Shown here: positions 45,228 through 55,558 of the stretch, piece by piece
Position numbering within the stretch: position 1 is the stretch's first letter
Layout of the letters: each line of letters starts with the position of its first letter
Origin: Candidatus Kurthia intestinigallinarum
GTDB lineage: Bacteria > Bacillota > Bacilli > Bacillales_A > Planococcaceae
Assembly (NCBI RefSeq): GCF_003991225.1
Contig: NZ_JTFC01000032.1
Coordinates: forward strand, 62,001-126,000
Reading direction: 5' to 3'
Length of the DNA: 64,000 bases
Notes under the pieces: model-generated
Database searches by the model: none
The model's input: the letters and a program-made list of their open reading frames with translations, nothing else
Told to the model about the DNA's origin: nothing
Program-made: the position numbers and the translations under genes

Positions 45228-46253
45228 ATGTTAACAAATCGACAACTTCAAGTGTTACAAGTAATCGTTGACGATTTTATCTCTTCTGGACAGCCGGTCG
45301 GTTCACGTCAAATTGCGAAAAAAGACAATGTGTCATTTAGTTCTGCTACAATTCGCAATGAAATGGCGGATTTAGAAGACTTAGGTTTTTTAGAAAAGAC
45401 ACATACTTCTTCGGGGCGTGTGCCATCGGAAAAAGGATATAGATTTTACGTGGATCATTTGCTAAAACCTCAAGTAATTACGAACCAAGAAATTGCATCC
45501 ATTCGCTCGATCTATGCAGATCAGTTAATGGAAACTGAGCAAATGATTCGTGAATCCGCTAATATTTTGTCCGATTTAACAACGTATACGTCTGTTATTT
45601 TAGGTCCTGATGTCCATATGCATAAGGTCAAACGATTCCAAATCGTCCCACTATCTTCTACGCAAGCGGTTGCGATTATCGTGACAGATAGTGGGCATGT
45701 TGAAAATCGTGTGTTTACATTACCAGAGGATTTTTCAATGCGTCGTATTGAGAAAGTCGTGAATATTTTAAATGAACGATTAGTAGGCAAGCCACTTGTT
45801 GAAATCCCTTTACGTATGGATGGTGAAATTGCAAAGCTTATTAAAGAACATGTTGGTGCGTACAGTGATTTTGTGTCGAGTCTATTTAATAGAATCTCTG
45901 CACAAGAAGAAGGACGCGTTTATTACGGTGGTAAAACAAATATGTTAAACCAACCTGAGTTTCATGATATTAATAAGGTGCGCATGTTATTAGACTTGAT
46001 GGATAAAACGCCACAAGTACAAACGCTTTTCCAGGCAGGAAATCAACAAGGCGTACAAATTCGAATTGGCTCGGAAAATAATTTATTGGCAATGGAGGAT
46101 TGTAGTATTATTACGGCGTCATTTGATGCAGGCGATAATCAACATGGCTCAATTGCAATTATTGGTCCTAAACGTATGGACTACAAGCGTGTCGTAACAT
46201 TGCTCGATTTTATGAGCGGTGATTTAAGCCGACTGCTGACGAACAATCGCTAA
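45228..46253 (+). CDS. hrcA: Heat-inducible transcription repressor HrcA
   Basis: 341 residues (B. subtilis 343) from ATG 45228 after AAGAGGTGATG; the GTG 45219 is in that site. Repressor of class I heat-shock genes through CIRCE. N-terminal winged helix (TNRQLQVLQVIVDDFISSGQ; SSATIRNEMADLEDLGFLEK; THTSSGRVPSEKGYRFYVD), then a GAF-like core and the dimerisation region ending GPKRMDYKRVVTLLDFMS. First gene of hrcA-grpE-dnaK. Confidence 0.97.
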   Translation: MLTNRQLQVLQVIVDDFISSGQPVGSRQIAKKDNVSFSSATIRNEMADLEDLGFLEKTHTSSGRVPSEKGYRFYVDHLLKPQVITNQEIASIRSIYADQLMETEQMIRESANILSDLTTYTSVILGPDVHMHKVKRFQIVPLSSTQAVAIIVTDSGHVENRVFTLPEDFSMRRIEKVVNILNERLVGKPLVEIPLRMDGEIAKLIKEHVGAYSDFVSSLFNRISAQEEGRVYYGGKTNMLNQPEFHDINKVRMLLDLMDKTPQVQTLFQAGNQQGVQIRIGSENNLLAMEDCSIITASFDAGDNQHGSIAIIGPKRMDYKRVVTLLDFMSGDLSRLLTNNR

Positions 46254-46279
46254 GCCGACATCTTGAAGGAGGATGACCA

Positions 46280-46855
46280 GTGACTGAGAAAAATGAAAAT
46301 CAAGAGCAAGTAATGGAAGAAAATGAAGCTGTTGAAGAAACAATTGAAACAACAGAATCATCTGAGGCTGTTGAAGAAATTGTCGAAGAGGAAGTTGCAG
46401 AAGAAGTGGATCCTGTAGCTGAGCTAGAGGCGAAACTTGTAGCTGAAGAAGAACGCTATTTACGTCTTCGTGCGGATTTCGATAACTTAAAACGTCGTAG
46501 TCAACTAGACCGCGAGGCGCAAGCTAAATATCGTGCCCAAACATTATTAACAGATCTACTGCCAGTGCTTGATAACTTTGAACGTGCTTTGTCAGTAGAG
46601 GCGACTTCTGAAGAAGCGCAAAATATGAAAAAAGGTATTGATATGGTTTATCGTTCGCTTGTTGAAGCCACAACTAAAGAAGGTTTAAAAATTATTGCAA
46701 CAGAAGGTGAAGTGTTTGATCCAAATATTCATCAAGCTGTTATGCAAGAATCAAATCCAGAGCAAGAATCTGGCATCGTACTTCAAGAGCTTCAACGTGG
46801 CTATCAATTAAAAGATCGCGTTTTACGACCAGCTATGGTAAAGGTTAATGAATAA
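46280..46855 (+). CDS. grpE: Nucleotide exchange factor GrpE
   Basis: 191 residues (B. subtilis 187) from GTG 46280 after GAAGGAGGATGACCA. Releases ADP from DnaK. A very acidic, disordered head of about 55 residues precedes the long coiled coil (LEAKLVAEEERYLRLRADFDNLKRR) and the beta domain ending in GYQLKDRVLRPAMVKV, the family signature. The heat-shock operon order hrcA-grpE-dnaK is normal. Confidence 0.97.
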   Translation: MTEKNENQEQVMEENEAVEETIETTESSEAVEEIVEEEVAEEVDPVAELEAKLVAEEERYLRLRADFDNLKRRSQLDREAQAKYRAQTLLTDLLPVLDNFERALSVEATSEEAQNMKKGIDMVYRSLVEATTKEGLKIIATEGEVFDPNIHQAVMQESNPEQESGIVLQELQRGYQLKDRVLRPAMVKVNE

Positions 46856-46918
46856 CTGAAACCATTCGCAGTCAAGAACGTATAATAAATATATAAATAT
46901 AATGGAACAAACGTCTAA

Positions 46919-48793
<1,875 letters not shown>

Positions 48794-48864
48794 TGATGAT
48801 GCCTAATTGGCGTATCGAAAGATAGACAACTAAATAGCTTTTAGTAAAAGTCCATCGTATATAA

Positions 48865-48901
48865 AGAGCCAAAGACCGTATCCGGGCTTTGGCTCTTTTC
48901 A
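48865..48901 (+). terminator. Terminator between dnaK and dnaJ
   Basis: AAAGAGCCAAAG (48865-48876) pairs with CTTTGGCTCTTT (48889-48900). Read-through or a separate promoter is needed for dnaJ. Confidence 0.85.
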
Positions 48902-48970
48902 ATATATCGAAACAGAAAAAAACATGATACAATAATAGCTATGTGAATAGAGCGGAGTTGAAGAACACAA

Positions 48971-50119
48971 ATGGAAAAACGTGATTATTATGAAGTGCTT
49001 GGCGTCGAAAAAACAGCGACACAAGCAGAGATAAAAAAGGCATACCGAAAATTATCAAAACAGTATCACCCAGATATTAATAAAGAACCTAGTGCGGCTG
49101 AAAAATTTAAGGAAATCGCAGAAGCATATGAAGTGTTAAGTGATGACCAGAAACGTGCTCAATATGATCAATTTGGTCATGCTGGAGCACAGCAGGGCTT
49201 TGGAGGCGGCGGATTTGGCGGCTTCGGAGGTGGCGGTGACTTCGGAGGATTTGAAGACATCTTTAGTTCATTCTTCGGAGGCGGAGGCGGAAGCAGCCGA
49301 CGTCGTGATCCAAATGCACCGCGTAAAGGTGCAGATATCGAGCATTCAATCGTCTTAACGTTTGAAGAAGCTATTTTTGGGGTTGAAAAAGAAATCGAAC
49401 TTGTGCGTGACGAAACATGTGATACATGTCATGGTTCAGGTGCAAAACCAGGTACAACAAAAGAGACATGTTCTCACTGTCATGGTGTAGGACAAGTGAA
49501 TGAAACCGTTAATACACCATTCGGTCAAATGACAAATCGTCGTGCCTGTCAAGTATGTGGTGGTACAGGATCGATTATTAAAGAAAAATGTGATACTTGC
49601 CACGGTGCAGGTAAAATGAAAAAACGTACAAAAATTAAAGTTTCGATTCCTGAAGGGATTGACCACGGTCAAACAATTCGTGTAAGTGGTAAAGGTGAAG
49701 CTGGATTAAATGGTGGACCATACGGTGACTTATACGTAACAGTACGTGTACGACAAAGCGATAAATTCGAACGTGATGGCGATGATATTTACTACGAATT
49801 ACCAATTACATTCGCGCAAGCTGCATTAGGAGATGAAATCGAAGTACCAACTGTACACGGTAAAGTGAAAATGAAAATTCCTGCTGGTACACAAGGCGGC
49901 GATCGATTCCGTTTACGTAGCAAAGGTGTTAAAAATGTTCAAGGTTACGGGCAAGGGGATCAACATGTCATTGTAAAAGTTATTACACCTAAAAAATTAA
50001 ATGCAAAACAAAAAGAACTATTACGTGAGTTTGCGGAAATTTCTGGTGACATTCCGGAAGAACAAGGTAGCTCATTATTTGATAAGATTAAACGTAAAAT
50101 TAATGATTTAAAAGACTAA
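48971..50119 (+). CDS. dnaJ: Chaperone protein DnaJ (Hsp40)
   Basis: 382 residues (B. subtilis 375). Type I co-chaperone that stimulates DnaK ATPase. J domain with HPD at residues 33-35, a Gly/Phe linker at about 75-105, four CxxCxGxG zinc repeats ([33 protein letters not shown]), and the C-terminal substrate domains. ATG 48971; the site GAGCGGAG is good. It is separated from dnaK by a terminator and is followed closely by prmA. Confidence 0.98.
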   Translation: MEKRDYYEVLGVEKTATQAEIKKAYRKLSKQYHPDINKEPSAAEKFKEIAEAYEVLSDDQKRAQYDQFGHAGAQQGFGGGGFGGFGGGGDFGGFEDIFSSFFGGGGGSSRRRDPNAPRKGADIEHSIVLTFEEAIFGVEKEIELVRDETCDTCHGSGAKPGTTKETCSHCHGVGQVNETVNTPFGQMTNRRACQVCGGTGSIIKEKCDTCHGAGKMKKRTKIKVSIPEGIDHGQTIRVSGKGEAGLNGGPYGDLYVTVRVRQSDKFERDGDDIYYELPITFAQAALGDEIEVPTVHGKVKMKIPAGTQGGDRFRLRSKGVKNVQGYGQGDQHVIVKVITPKKLNAKQKELLREFAEISGDIPEEQGSSLFDKIKRKINDLKD

Positions 50120-50138
50120 AATTAGGAGTTGATTGCAA

Positions 50139-51080
50139 GTGAAATGGTCAGAACTATCCATTCACACATCGGAAGAAGCGGTAGACGCAATTTCGAATAT
50201 TTTACATGAGGCCGGCGCTAGTGGCGTCGTGATTGAGGACTCACAAGATTTTGAACGACAACGCGACCAACAATACGGAGAAATTTATGCGTTAGATCGT
50301 GAAGATTTTCCTGCAGATGGAGTTATCGTCAAAGCATATTTACCCGTATCAAGTTTTTTAGCTGAAACAGTCGAAGAAATCAAACTTGCAATCAATAATC
50401 TTAAGAACTTCAATATTAATGTTGGTGAAAATCTTGTATCACTTTCAGAAGTAGATGAAGAAGATTGGTCTACTACTTGGAAACAATATTATCATCCCGT
50501 GAAAATTTCAAATCGCTTTACAATTGTTCCATCTTGGGAGAATTACGAGCCTGTTGAAAGCGATGAATTGATGATTGAATTAGATCCAGGAATGGCATTT
50601 GGTACGGGGACACATCCAACGACTGTCATGAGTTTACAAGCATTAGAAAAATATGTACAAAAAGATATGTACGTAACAGATGTTGGTACTGGTTCTGGCG
50701 TTTTAGCAATCGGCGCATCAATGTTAGGTGCAAGTCATGTACACGCACTTGATTTAGACCCTATTGCAGTAACGGCTGCAAAGGAAAATATTGCACTAAA
50801 TCATATTACAAGCACAATCGACGTTGTCGAGGGGGACTTACTTGATACCGTAAGAGAACCTGCAGATATCGTAGTCGCAAATATTTTAGCTGAAATCATT
50901 ATGACCTTTACAAATGATGCATATACAGTTGTTAAACCAGGTGGTCTTTTCATCACATCAGGTATTATTGAAACGAAAAAAGAAGACGTGAAACAATCTC
51001 TTACGGAAGCAGGATTTGTCATCGATGAAGTGATGATGATGGAAGACTGGGTAACGATTGTGTCACGTAAACCGGAGTAA
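50139..51080 (+). CDS. prmA: Ribosomal protein L11 methyltransferase
   Basis: 313 residues (B. subtilis 311) from GTG 50139 (MKWSELSIHTSEEAVDAI) after TTAGGAGTTGATT; TTG 50133 is possible but the family starts at MKWSEL. Trimethylates L11. N-terminal recognition domain, then DPGMAFGTGTHPTT, SAM motif VTDVGTGSGVLAIGA, and VVANILAEII, the N-A-N-I-L signature. It and rsmE lie downstream of dnaJ as in B. subtilis. Confidence 0.96.
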   Translation: MKWSELSIHTSEEAVDAISNILHEAGASGVVIEDSQDFERQRDQQYGEIYALDREDFPADGVIVKAYLPVSSFLAETVEEIKLAINNLKNFNINVGENLVSLSEVDEEDWSTTWKQYYHPVKISNRFTIVPSWENYEPVESDELMIELDPGMAFGTGTHPTTVMSLQALEKYVQKDMYVTDVGTGSGVLAIGASMLGASHVHALDLDPIAVTAAKENIALNHITSTIDVVEGDLLDTVREPADIVVANILAEIIMTFTNDAYTVVKPGGLFITSGIIETKKEDVKQSLTEAGFVIDEVMMMEDWVTIVSRKPE

Positions 51081-51084
51081 GACG

Positions 51085-51825
51085 ATGCAACGATATTTTA
51101 TAGAAGAACGATTTCATGAAGGTACAGTGACGTTAACTGGAGACGATGCACGTCATATTACAAAAGTAATGCGCATGCGTGAAGGAGAAGAAATCATTGT
51201 TGTTGAATGTGAGGAAACAGCACATATTTGTGCAATAACTGCCTTTAACGAGCACGATGTTTTGGTTCAACAAACGGGACGTACAATTCCATCACCTGAA
51301 TTACCAATCGATGTAACAATTGCTTGTGGATTACCTAAAGGTGATAAGTTAGATTTGATTGTTCAAAAGGGTACAGAATTGGGTATGTACGGCATACTAC
51401 CATTTGAAGCGGCGCGTTCTATTGTGAAGTGGGATGCTAAGAAAAGCGCGAAAAAAATAGAACGTTTACAAAAGATTGCAAAAGAAGCAGCAGAGCAATC
51501 TCACCGCACACATATTCCGGTCGTAGAACAGCCAGTTTCTTTTGCGCAACTTGTTAAAAAGTGTGCAAAGTATGATGTTGTCTTTGTAGCAGATGAAGAA
51601 GATGCAAAAGTAAAAGAGCGCACACGACTCGTTGATAAACTAAAAAAAATTTACGATTGCAAATCGATATTGGTTATTTTTGGACCAGAAGGTGGTATTG
51701 CGCGTGATGAAGCAGAAAAACTCCGTGCAGCAGGTGTCATTACAACCTCTTTAGGGCCAAGAATTTTACGTGCAGAAACAGCACCACTTTATATGCTGTC
51801 TGCAATTTCATATGAATTTGAGTAA
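51085..51825 (+). CDS. rsmE: 16S rRNA m3U1498 methyltransferase
   Basis: 246 residues from ATG 51085, four bases after prmA, using CCGGAG at the prmA end. SPOUT-fold enzyme that methylates U1498 of 16S rRNA. Signs: N-terminal PUA-like part (YFIEERFHEGTVTLTGDDARHI), CGLPKGDKLDLIVQKGTELG, and the knotted SAM site LVIFGPEGGIARDEAE and LGPRILRAETAPLYMLSAI. The B. subtilis equivalent is yqeU. Confidence 0.96.
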   Translation: MQRYFIEERFHEGTVTLTGDDARHITKVMRMREGEEIIVVECEETAHICAITAFNEHDVLVQQTGRTIPSPELPIDVTIACGLPKGDKLDLIVQKGTELGMYGILPFEAARSIVKWDAKKSAKKIERLQKIAKEAAEQSHRTHIPVVEQPVSFAQLVKKCAKYDVVFVADEEDAKVKERTRLVDKLKKIYDCKSILVIFGPEGGIARDEAEKLRAAGVITTSLGPRILRAETAPLYMLSAISYEFE

Positions 51826-51846
51826 TTAGAAAGAGGTGTCGCAACC

Positions 51847-53190
51847 TTGTCTAAGGTGGCTTTTCACACATTAGGTTGTAAAGTAAATCATTACGAAACA
51901 GAAGCAATTTGGCAATTATTTAAAGAAGATGGTTACGAGCGTACCGATTTTGACCACCAATCAGATGTATATGTGATTAATACATGTACAGTGACGAATA
52001 GTGGAGACAAAAAAAGCCGTCAAGTGATTCGCCGAGCTGTTCGTAAAAATCCAGATGCTGTTATTTGTGTAACTGGTTGTTATGCACAAACATCACCAGC
52101 AGAAATTATGGCAATTCCAGGTGTTGATATTGTTGTTGGAACACAAGACCGTCAAAAATTATTAGGTTTAATTGAAGAGTATAAAAAAGAACGTCAACCC
52201 ATTAATGCAGTACGTAATATTATGAAAAATCGTGTTTATGAAGAGCTTGATGTACCCTATTTTACAGACCGTACGCGAGCATCTTTAAAAATACAAGAAG
52301 GCTGTAATAACTTCTGTACATTTTGTATTATTCCTTGGGCTCGAGGCTTAATGCGTTCGCGAGACCCTGAACAGGTTGTAAAACAAGCCCAACAACTTGT
52401 TGATGCAGGATATAAAGAAATTGTATTGACAGGAATTCATACAGGTGGCTACGGTCAAGATTTAAAAGATTATAATTTAGCAATGCTTTTACGTGATCTT
52501 GAAACGAAAGTAAAGGGTCTTAAGCGTTTGCGTATTTCATCAATTGAAGCTTCGCAAATTACTGATGAAGTAATGGATGTTTTAAGAGATTCAAAAATTA
52601 TTGTCAATCATTTGCATATTCCAATTCAAGCCGGATCTGATACGGTGTTAAAACGTATGCGTCGTAAATATACGATGGAATTTTTTGGAGAACGTTTAAC
52701 TAAATTGAAAGAAGTATTACCAGATTTAGCGATTACTTCAGATGTTATTGTAGGGTTCCCGGGTGAAACAGAAGAAGAGTTTATGGAAACCTATAATTTC
52801 ATTCGTGAATATGAATTTGCAGAGCTTCATGTCTTCCCATTCTCAAAACGTACAGGCACACCTGCAGCGCGTATGGAGGATCAGGTTGATGAAACAGTGA
52901 AAAATGAGCGTGTACATCGCTTATTATCACTTAATGATCAATTAGCAAAACAATATGCAAGTCGTTTTGAACAAGAAGTCTTAGAAGTTATTCCTGAAGA
53001 AATCGTCAAGGCTGGCGAACCGCATGAAGGTATGTTACTAGGGCATACAGCGAATTATATGAAGGTAGCCTTTGAAGGTACGCCTGATATGATTGGTCAA
53101 ATTGTCAAAGTGAAGGTAACCAAGGCAGGATACCCAATCTCAAGCGGACAATTTGTTCGTGTAATGGATGATGAACCTGTAGAGTTATAG
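51847..53190 (+). CDS. mtaB: tRNA N6-threonylcarbamoyladenosine 37 methylthiotransferase
   Basis: 447 residues (B. subtilis MtaB 451). Radical SAM enzyme that makes ms2t6A at position 37 with two 4Fe-4S clusters. The N-terminal UPF0004 domain has three cysteines (TLGCKVN, NTCTVTN, VTGCYAQ), then radical SAM CNNFCTFC, and a C-terminal TRAM domain. Start TTG 51847 after AGAGGTGTCGC. Together with tcdA this window holds two modifiers of the same t6A base. Confidence 0.96.
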   Translation: MSKVAFHTLGCKVNHYETEAIWQLFKEDGYERTDFDHQSDVYVINTCTVTNSGDKKSRQVIRRAVRKNPDAVICVTGCYAQTSPAEIMAIPGVDIVVGTQDRQKLLGLIEEYKKERQPINAVRNIMKNRVYEELDVPYFTDRTRASLKIQEGCNNFCTFCIIPWARGLMRSRDPEQVVKQAQQLVDAGYKEIVLTGIHTGGYGQDLKDYNLAMLLRDLETKVKGLKRLRISSIEASQITDEVMDVLRDSKIIVNHLHIPIQAGSDTVLKRMRRKYTMEFFGERLTKLKEVLPDLAITSDVIVGFPGETEEEFMETYNFIREYEFAELHVFPFSKRTGTPAARMEDQVDETVKNERVHRLLSLNDQLAKQYASRFEQEVLEVIPEEIVKAGEPHEGMLLGHTANYMKVAFEGTPDMIGQIVKVKVTKAGYPISSGQFVRVMDDEPVEL

Positions 53191-53202
53191 CAATGTTAGA
53201 AG

Positions 53203-53232
53203 GGAGGAGTAGGTAACTACTGCTCCTTTTTT
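53203..53232 (+). terminator. Terminator of mtaB (imperfect)
   Basis: GGAGTAG and CTACTGCTCC pair with a small bulge, followed by six T. Confidence 0.55.
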
Positions 53233-53321
53233 GTGGTATTTTATAAAAGAGAGGATTTTTGACATCTCTTTAAGTATGTCTGGGTAGGGTATAATTTAAC
53301 TTACAGAAGGGTGTGATAGCC

Positions 53322-54161
53322 ATGCAAAAACTTCATTTAGCACTTTTAACAGTAGCAGTGCTTATTCCTTTAGCCTTTTTTACGCTACTACAGCCTGTAT
53401 GGAAAGATTCATTGGCTACACTAGATAAAGAACATGTACTAGTAGCAAAACCTGAAAAGAACGTAATTATAAAGCAGGTGGAATCTAAAAAGGATAAACA
53501 AGGTGCAAAAAAATCTGTAGTTAGTAAAGAAAAGAAAAAAATAAGCAAACCAGTCATTGTCATTGATGCAAGTCATCAAAGAACGAAGGACTTAACAACA
53601 GAACCAATTGCACCAAAATCGACAGAACGGCGCGCAAAACAATTAGCGAGTGCTATAGGGGTTGTGACGAAGCAAAAGGAATATCACGTAACAATGAACT
53701 ATGCGAAAGCGTTGCGTACACAGCTTGAAGAAAAGGGCTATAAGGTCGTTTTAACGCGTTCTGCGCATGATGTGAAGCTTTCCAATAAAGAACGCGCTAA
53801 AGTGGCAAATAAAGCGCGAGCAACGTTAGTTATTTCATTGCATGCAGATGGTGGGAAAAGCTATCAGAACGGCTTTTATATAATGAGCCCTTCAAAGAAA
53901 TCAACGACGTCTAAACGATACAAGAAAAGTAATCAGCAGGCCAATGCCATTTTAAAAAAGGTTTCCACAAAAGGTAAGGTTTTCTCAACAGGACATTTTT
54001 ATCGAGAGGATTTAGCGCTATTTAATTATACGAAAGCACCTGCAATTTCGATTCAGCTAGGGTTTTTAACGAATGTAAAAGATGATAAAAAATTAGCTGA
54101 TAACGTTTATATGGAGAAGCTAGTAAAAAGAATTGCGAACGGTATACAAGCCGCGAAATAA
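53322..54161 (+). CDS. Amidase_3-fold protein (N-acetylmuramoyl-L-alanine amidase family), catalytic Glu replaced by Gln
   Basis: 279 residues from ATG 53322 after GAAGGGTGTG. Membrane-anchored or secreted: hydrophobic segment at residues 5-24, then a basic Lys-rich linker (about 45-75). The Amidase_3 domain spans about 77-276. Zinc ligands look intact: H85 in IDASHQ, E120 in TKQKEYHVTMNYA, and H174 in ISLHADG. The catalytic Glu of the usual V-E-(L/T)-G-F motif is Gln here (Q245, AISIQLGFLT, codon CAG), and the first motif DASHQR also departs from DAGHGG. So hydrolysis of peptidoglycan is doubtful; a binding or regulatory role is possible. It lies alone between mtaB and deoC. Confidence 0.85.
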   Translation: MQKLHLALLTVAVLIPLAFFTLLQPVWKDSLATLDKEHVLVAKPEKNVIIKQVESKKDKQGAKKSVVSKEKKKISKPVIVIDASHQRTKDLTTEPIAPKSTERRAKQLASAIGVVTKQKEYHVTMNYAKALRTQLEEKGYKVVLTRSAHDVKLSNKERAKVANKARATLVISLHADGGKSYQNGFYIMSPSKKSTTSKRYKKSNQQANAILKKVSTKGKVFSTGHFYREDLALFNYTKAPAISIQLGFLTNVKDDKKLADNVYMEKLVKRIANGIQAAK

Positions 54162-54185
54162 TGGTAATTCCTTTTTTTGTCGAAG

Positions 54186-54197
54186 CAAAACGTTTTG
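54186..54197 (+). promoter_or_regulatory. Perfect 12-bp palindrome upstream of deoC
   Basis: CAAAACGTTTTG, centred about 112 bases before deoC, upstream of the -10-like TATAAT (54214-54219). A candidate operator of unknown regulator. Confidence 0.35.
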
Positions 54198-54222
54198 TCT
54201 AAATTGGAGTGGGTATAATTTT

Positions 54223-54236
54223 AGTAAACGCTTTCT
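54223..54236 (+). promoter_or_regulatory. cre-like site (CcpA) in front of deoC
   Basis: AGTAAACGCTTTCT matches 12 of 14 positions of the cre consensus TGWAANCGNTNWCA, and lies just after a TATAAT box (54214-54219), at or near the start of transcription. This position would give glucose repression of deoC. Confidence 0.55.
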
Positions 54237-54303
54237 ATTTAGAACGCAACATGCTATTCTAATGAGAGGTACGGACAACTTTATTTAAAGGAGAGTTTTT
54301 TTC

Positions 54304-54972
54304 ATGACTGAAAATTATGCATCATACATTGATCACACATTATTAAAACCAGAGGCAACAAAAGAACAAATTATCGCATTATGCGCAGAAGCAAAGCAAT
54401 ATGATTTCGCCTCTGTTTGTGTTAATCCTACATGGATTGAAACAGCTGCAAAAGAATTAGAAGGCGCTGTATCAAAAGTATGTACAGTAATTGGATTCCC
54501 GCTTGGAGCAAATACATCAGATGTAAAAGCATTTGAAACGAAAGATGCGATTGCTAAAGGTGCTGATGAAGTAGATATGGTATTAAACATTGGCGCATTA
54601 AAAGGTAGCGACTATGAACTAGTATTAAATGACATGAAAGCGGTTGTCGAAGCGGCAAACGGCACACTTGTAAAAGTTATTATCGAAACATGTTTATTAA
54701 CAGATGAAGAAAAAGTAAAAGCATGTGAATTAGCTGTTGAAGCAGGGGTTGATTATGTGAAAACATCAACTGGTTTTTCAACAGGTGGTGCAACACCTAC
54801 AGATGTAGCGCTTATGCGTAAAACAGTAGGTCCAGACCTTGGTGTTAAGGCTTCAGGTGGCGTGCGCTCTTTAGCAGATTTAAAAGCAATGATCGAAGCA
54901 GGAGCAACGCGTATTGGTGCAAGTTCTGGCGTGAAAATTATGCAAGGTTTAGCTGCAGAATCAGATTATTAA
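54304..54972 (+). CDS. deoC: Deoxyribose-phosphate aldolase
   Basis: 222 residues (B. subtilis DeoC 223). Splits 2-deoxyribose-5-phosphate into acetaldehyde and glyceraldehyde-3-phosphate for nucleoside use. [16 protein letters not shown] at the start, catalytic Asp region [13 protein letters not shown], the Schiff-base Lys in [14 protein letters not shown], and second Lys in [13 protein letters not shown] 54304 after AAAGGAGAG. It stands alone here; in B. subtilis it is in dra-nupC-pdp, so the location between mtaB and rpsU is unusual. A cre-like site lies upstream. Confidence 0.96.
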   Translation: MTENYASYIDHTLLKPEATKEQIIALCAEAKQYDFASVCVNPTWIETAAKELEGAVSKVCTVIGFPLGANTSDVKAFETKDAIAKGADEVDMVLNIGALKGSDYELVLNDMKAVVEAANGTLVKVIIETCLLTDEEKVKACELAVEAGVDYVKTSTGFSTGGATPTDVALMRKTVGPDLGVKASGGVRSLADLKAMIEAGATRIGASSGVKIMQGLAAESDY

Positions 54973-55011
54973 GCAACAAAACATTATTCGACTAAAATTT
55001 TTTGATACCTA

Positions 55012-55040
55012 TTGACCACAGAAATATAATCTGGTATACT
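55012..55040 (+). promoter_or_regulatory. Sigma-A promoter of rpsU
   Basis: TTGACC (55012-55017) and TATACT (55035-55040), spacer 17 bp, about 75 bases before the S21 start. Confidence 0.85.
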
Positions 55041-55115
55041 TTTTAAGTACACAACGATATGAACATATAATAGTATCATGTTGTGTTGATGTGTGTTCGG
55101 AGGGAGGGAAAAGAG

Positions 55116-55289
55116 ATGACAAAAACTGTCGTTAGAAAAAACGAATCGCTTGAAGATGCTCTTCGTCGCTTCAAACGTACTGTTTCTAAAAGCGGTACTA
55201 TTCAAGAGGTAAGAAAACGCGAATTTTATGAAAAACCAAGCGTAAAACGCAAAAAGAAATCAGAAGCTGCTCGTAAACGTAAGTGGTAA
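55116..55289 (+). CDS. rpsU: Small ribosomal subunit protein S21
   Basis: 57 residues, the B. subtilis length, from ATG 55116 after GGAGGGAGGG; the longer reading from 55083 crosses this site. Basic protein of the 30S platform near the anti-Shine-Dalgarno region: [20 protein letters not shown], then [18 protein letters not shown]. In B. subtilis yqeY follows directly; here a terminator and a permease follow instead. Confidence 0.97.
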   Translation: MTKTVVRKNESLEDALRRFKRTVSKSGTIQEVRKREFYEKPSVKRKKKSEAARKRKW

Positions 55290-55359
55290 TTTCCATTCCT
55301 AGACAATCCCTACGTTCATAAACACGCACTATCATGATTTAACAAATTGCAAATGAATC

Positions 55360-55394
55360 AGACCTAAAGGATTTATCCTTTAGGTCTTTTTTTA
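55360..55394 (+). terminator. Terminator of rpsU
   Basis: AGACCTAAAGGA (55360-55371) pairs with TCCTTTAGGTCT (55376-55387), then T's. Confidence 0.9.
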
Positions 55395-55455
55395 TGTGTT
55401 GAAATGATATGAATTATTCTTTTTTTGTATAAAATTGAATTTTTATATTGAAATA

Positions 55456-55469
55456 TGAATAAATATTCG
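55456..55469 (+). promoter_or_regulatory. ARG-box-like site upstream of the permease
   Basis: TGAATAAATATTCG is one base short of a symmetrical ArgR/AhrC half-site pair (GAATA..TATTC). A weaker TTGAATTTTTAT lies 25-30 bases upstream. Such boxes control arginine uptake and catabolism in Bacillus. Sequence this AT-rich can match by chance. Confidence 0.35.
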
Positions 55470-55558
55470 ATATGGTTGTATTGCTGAAAAAATTTGAAAA
55501 TTAGAAAAGAATGATGGGAAACATCTGTTTTTCTAATCAGCATAACAGGGGGATACAT

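Noticed and set aside
54333-54590. Minus-strand 85-codon frame opposite deoC
   Set aside because: Mirrors the codon pattern of deoC and has no ribosome site; a shadow frame.
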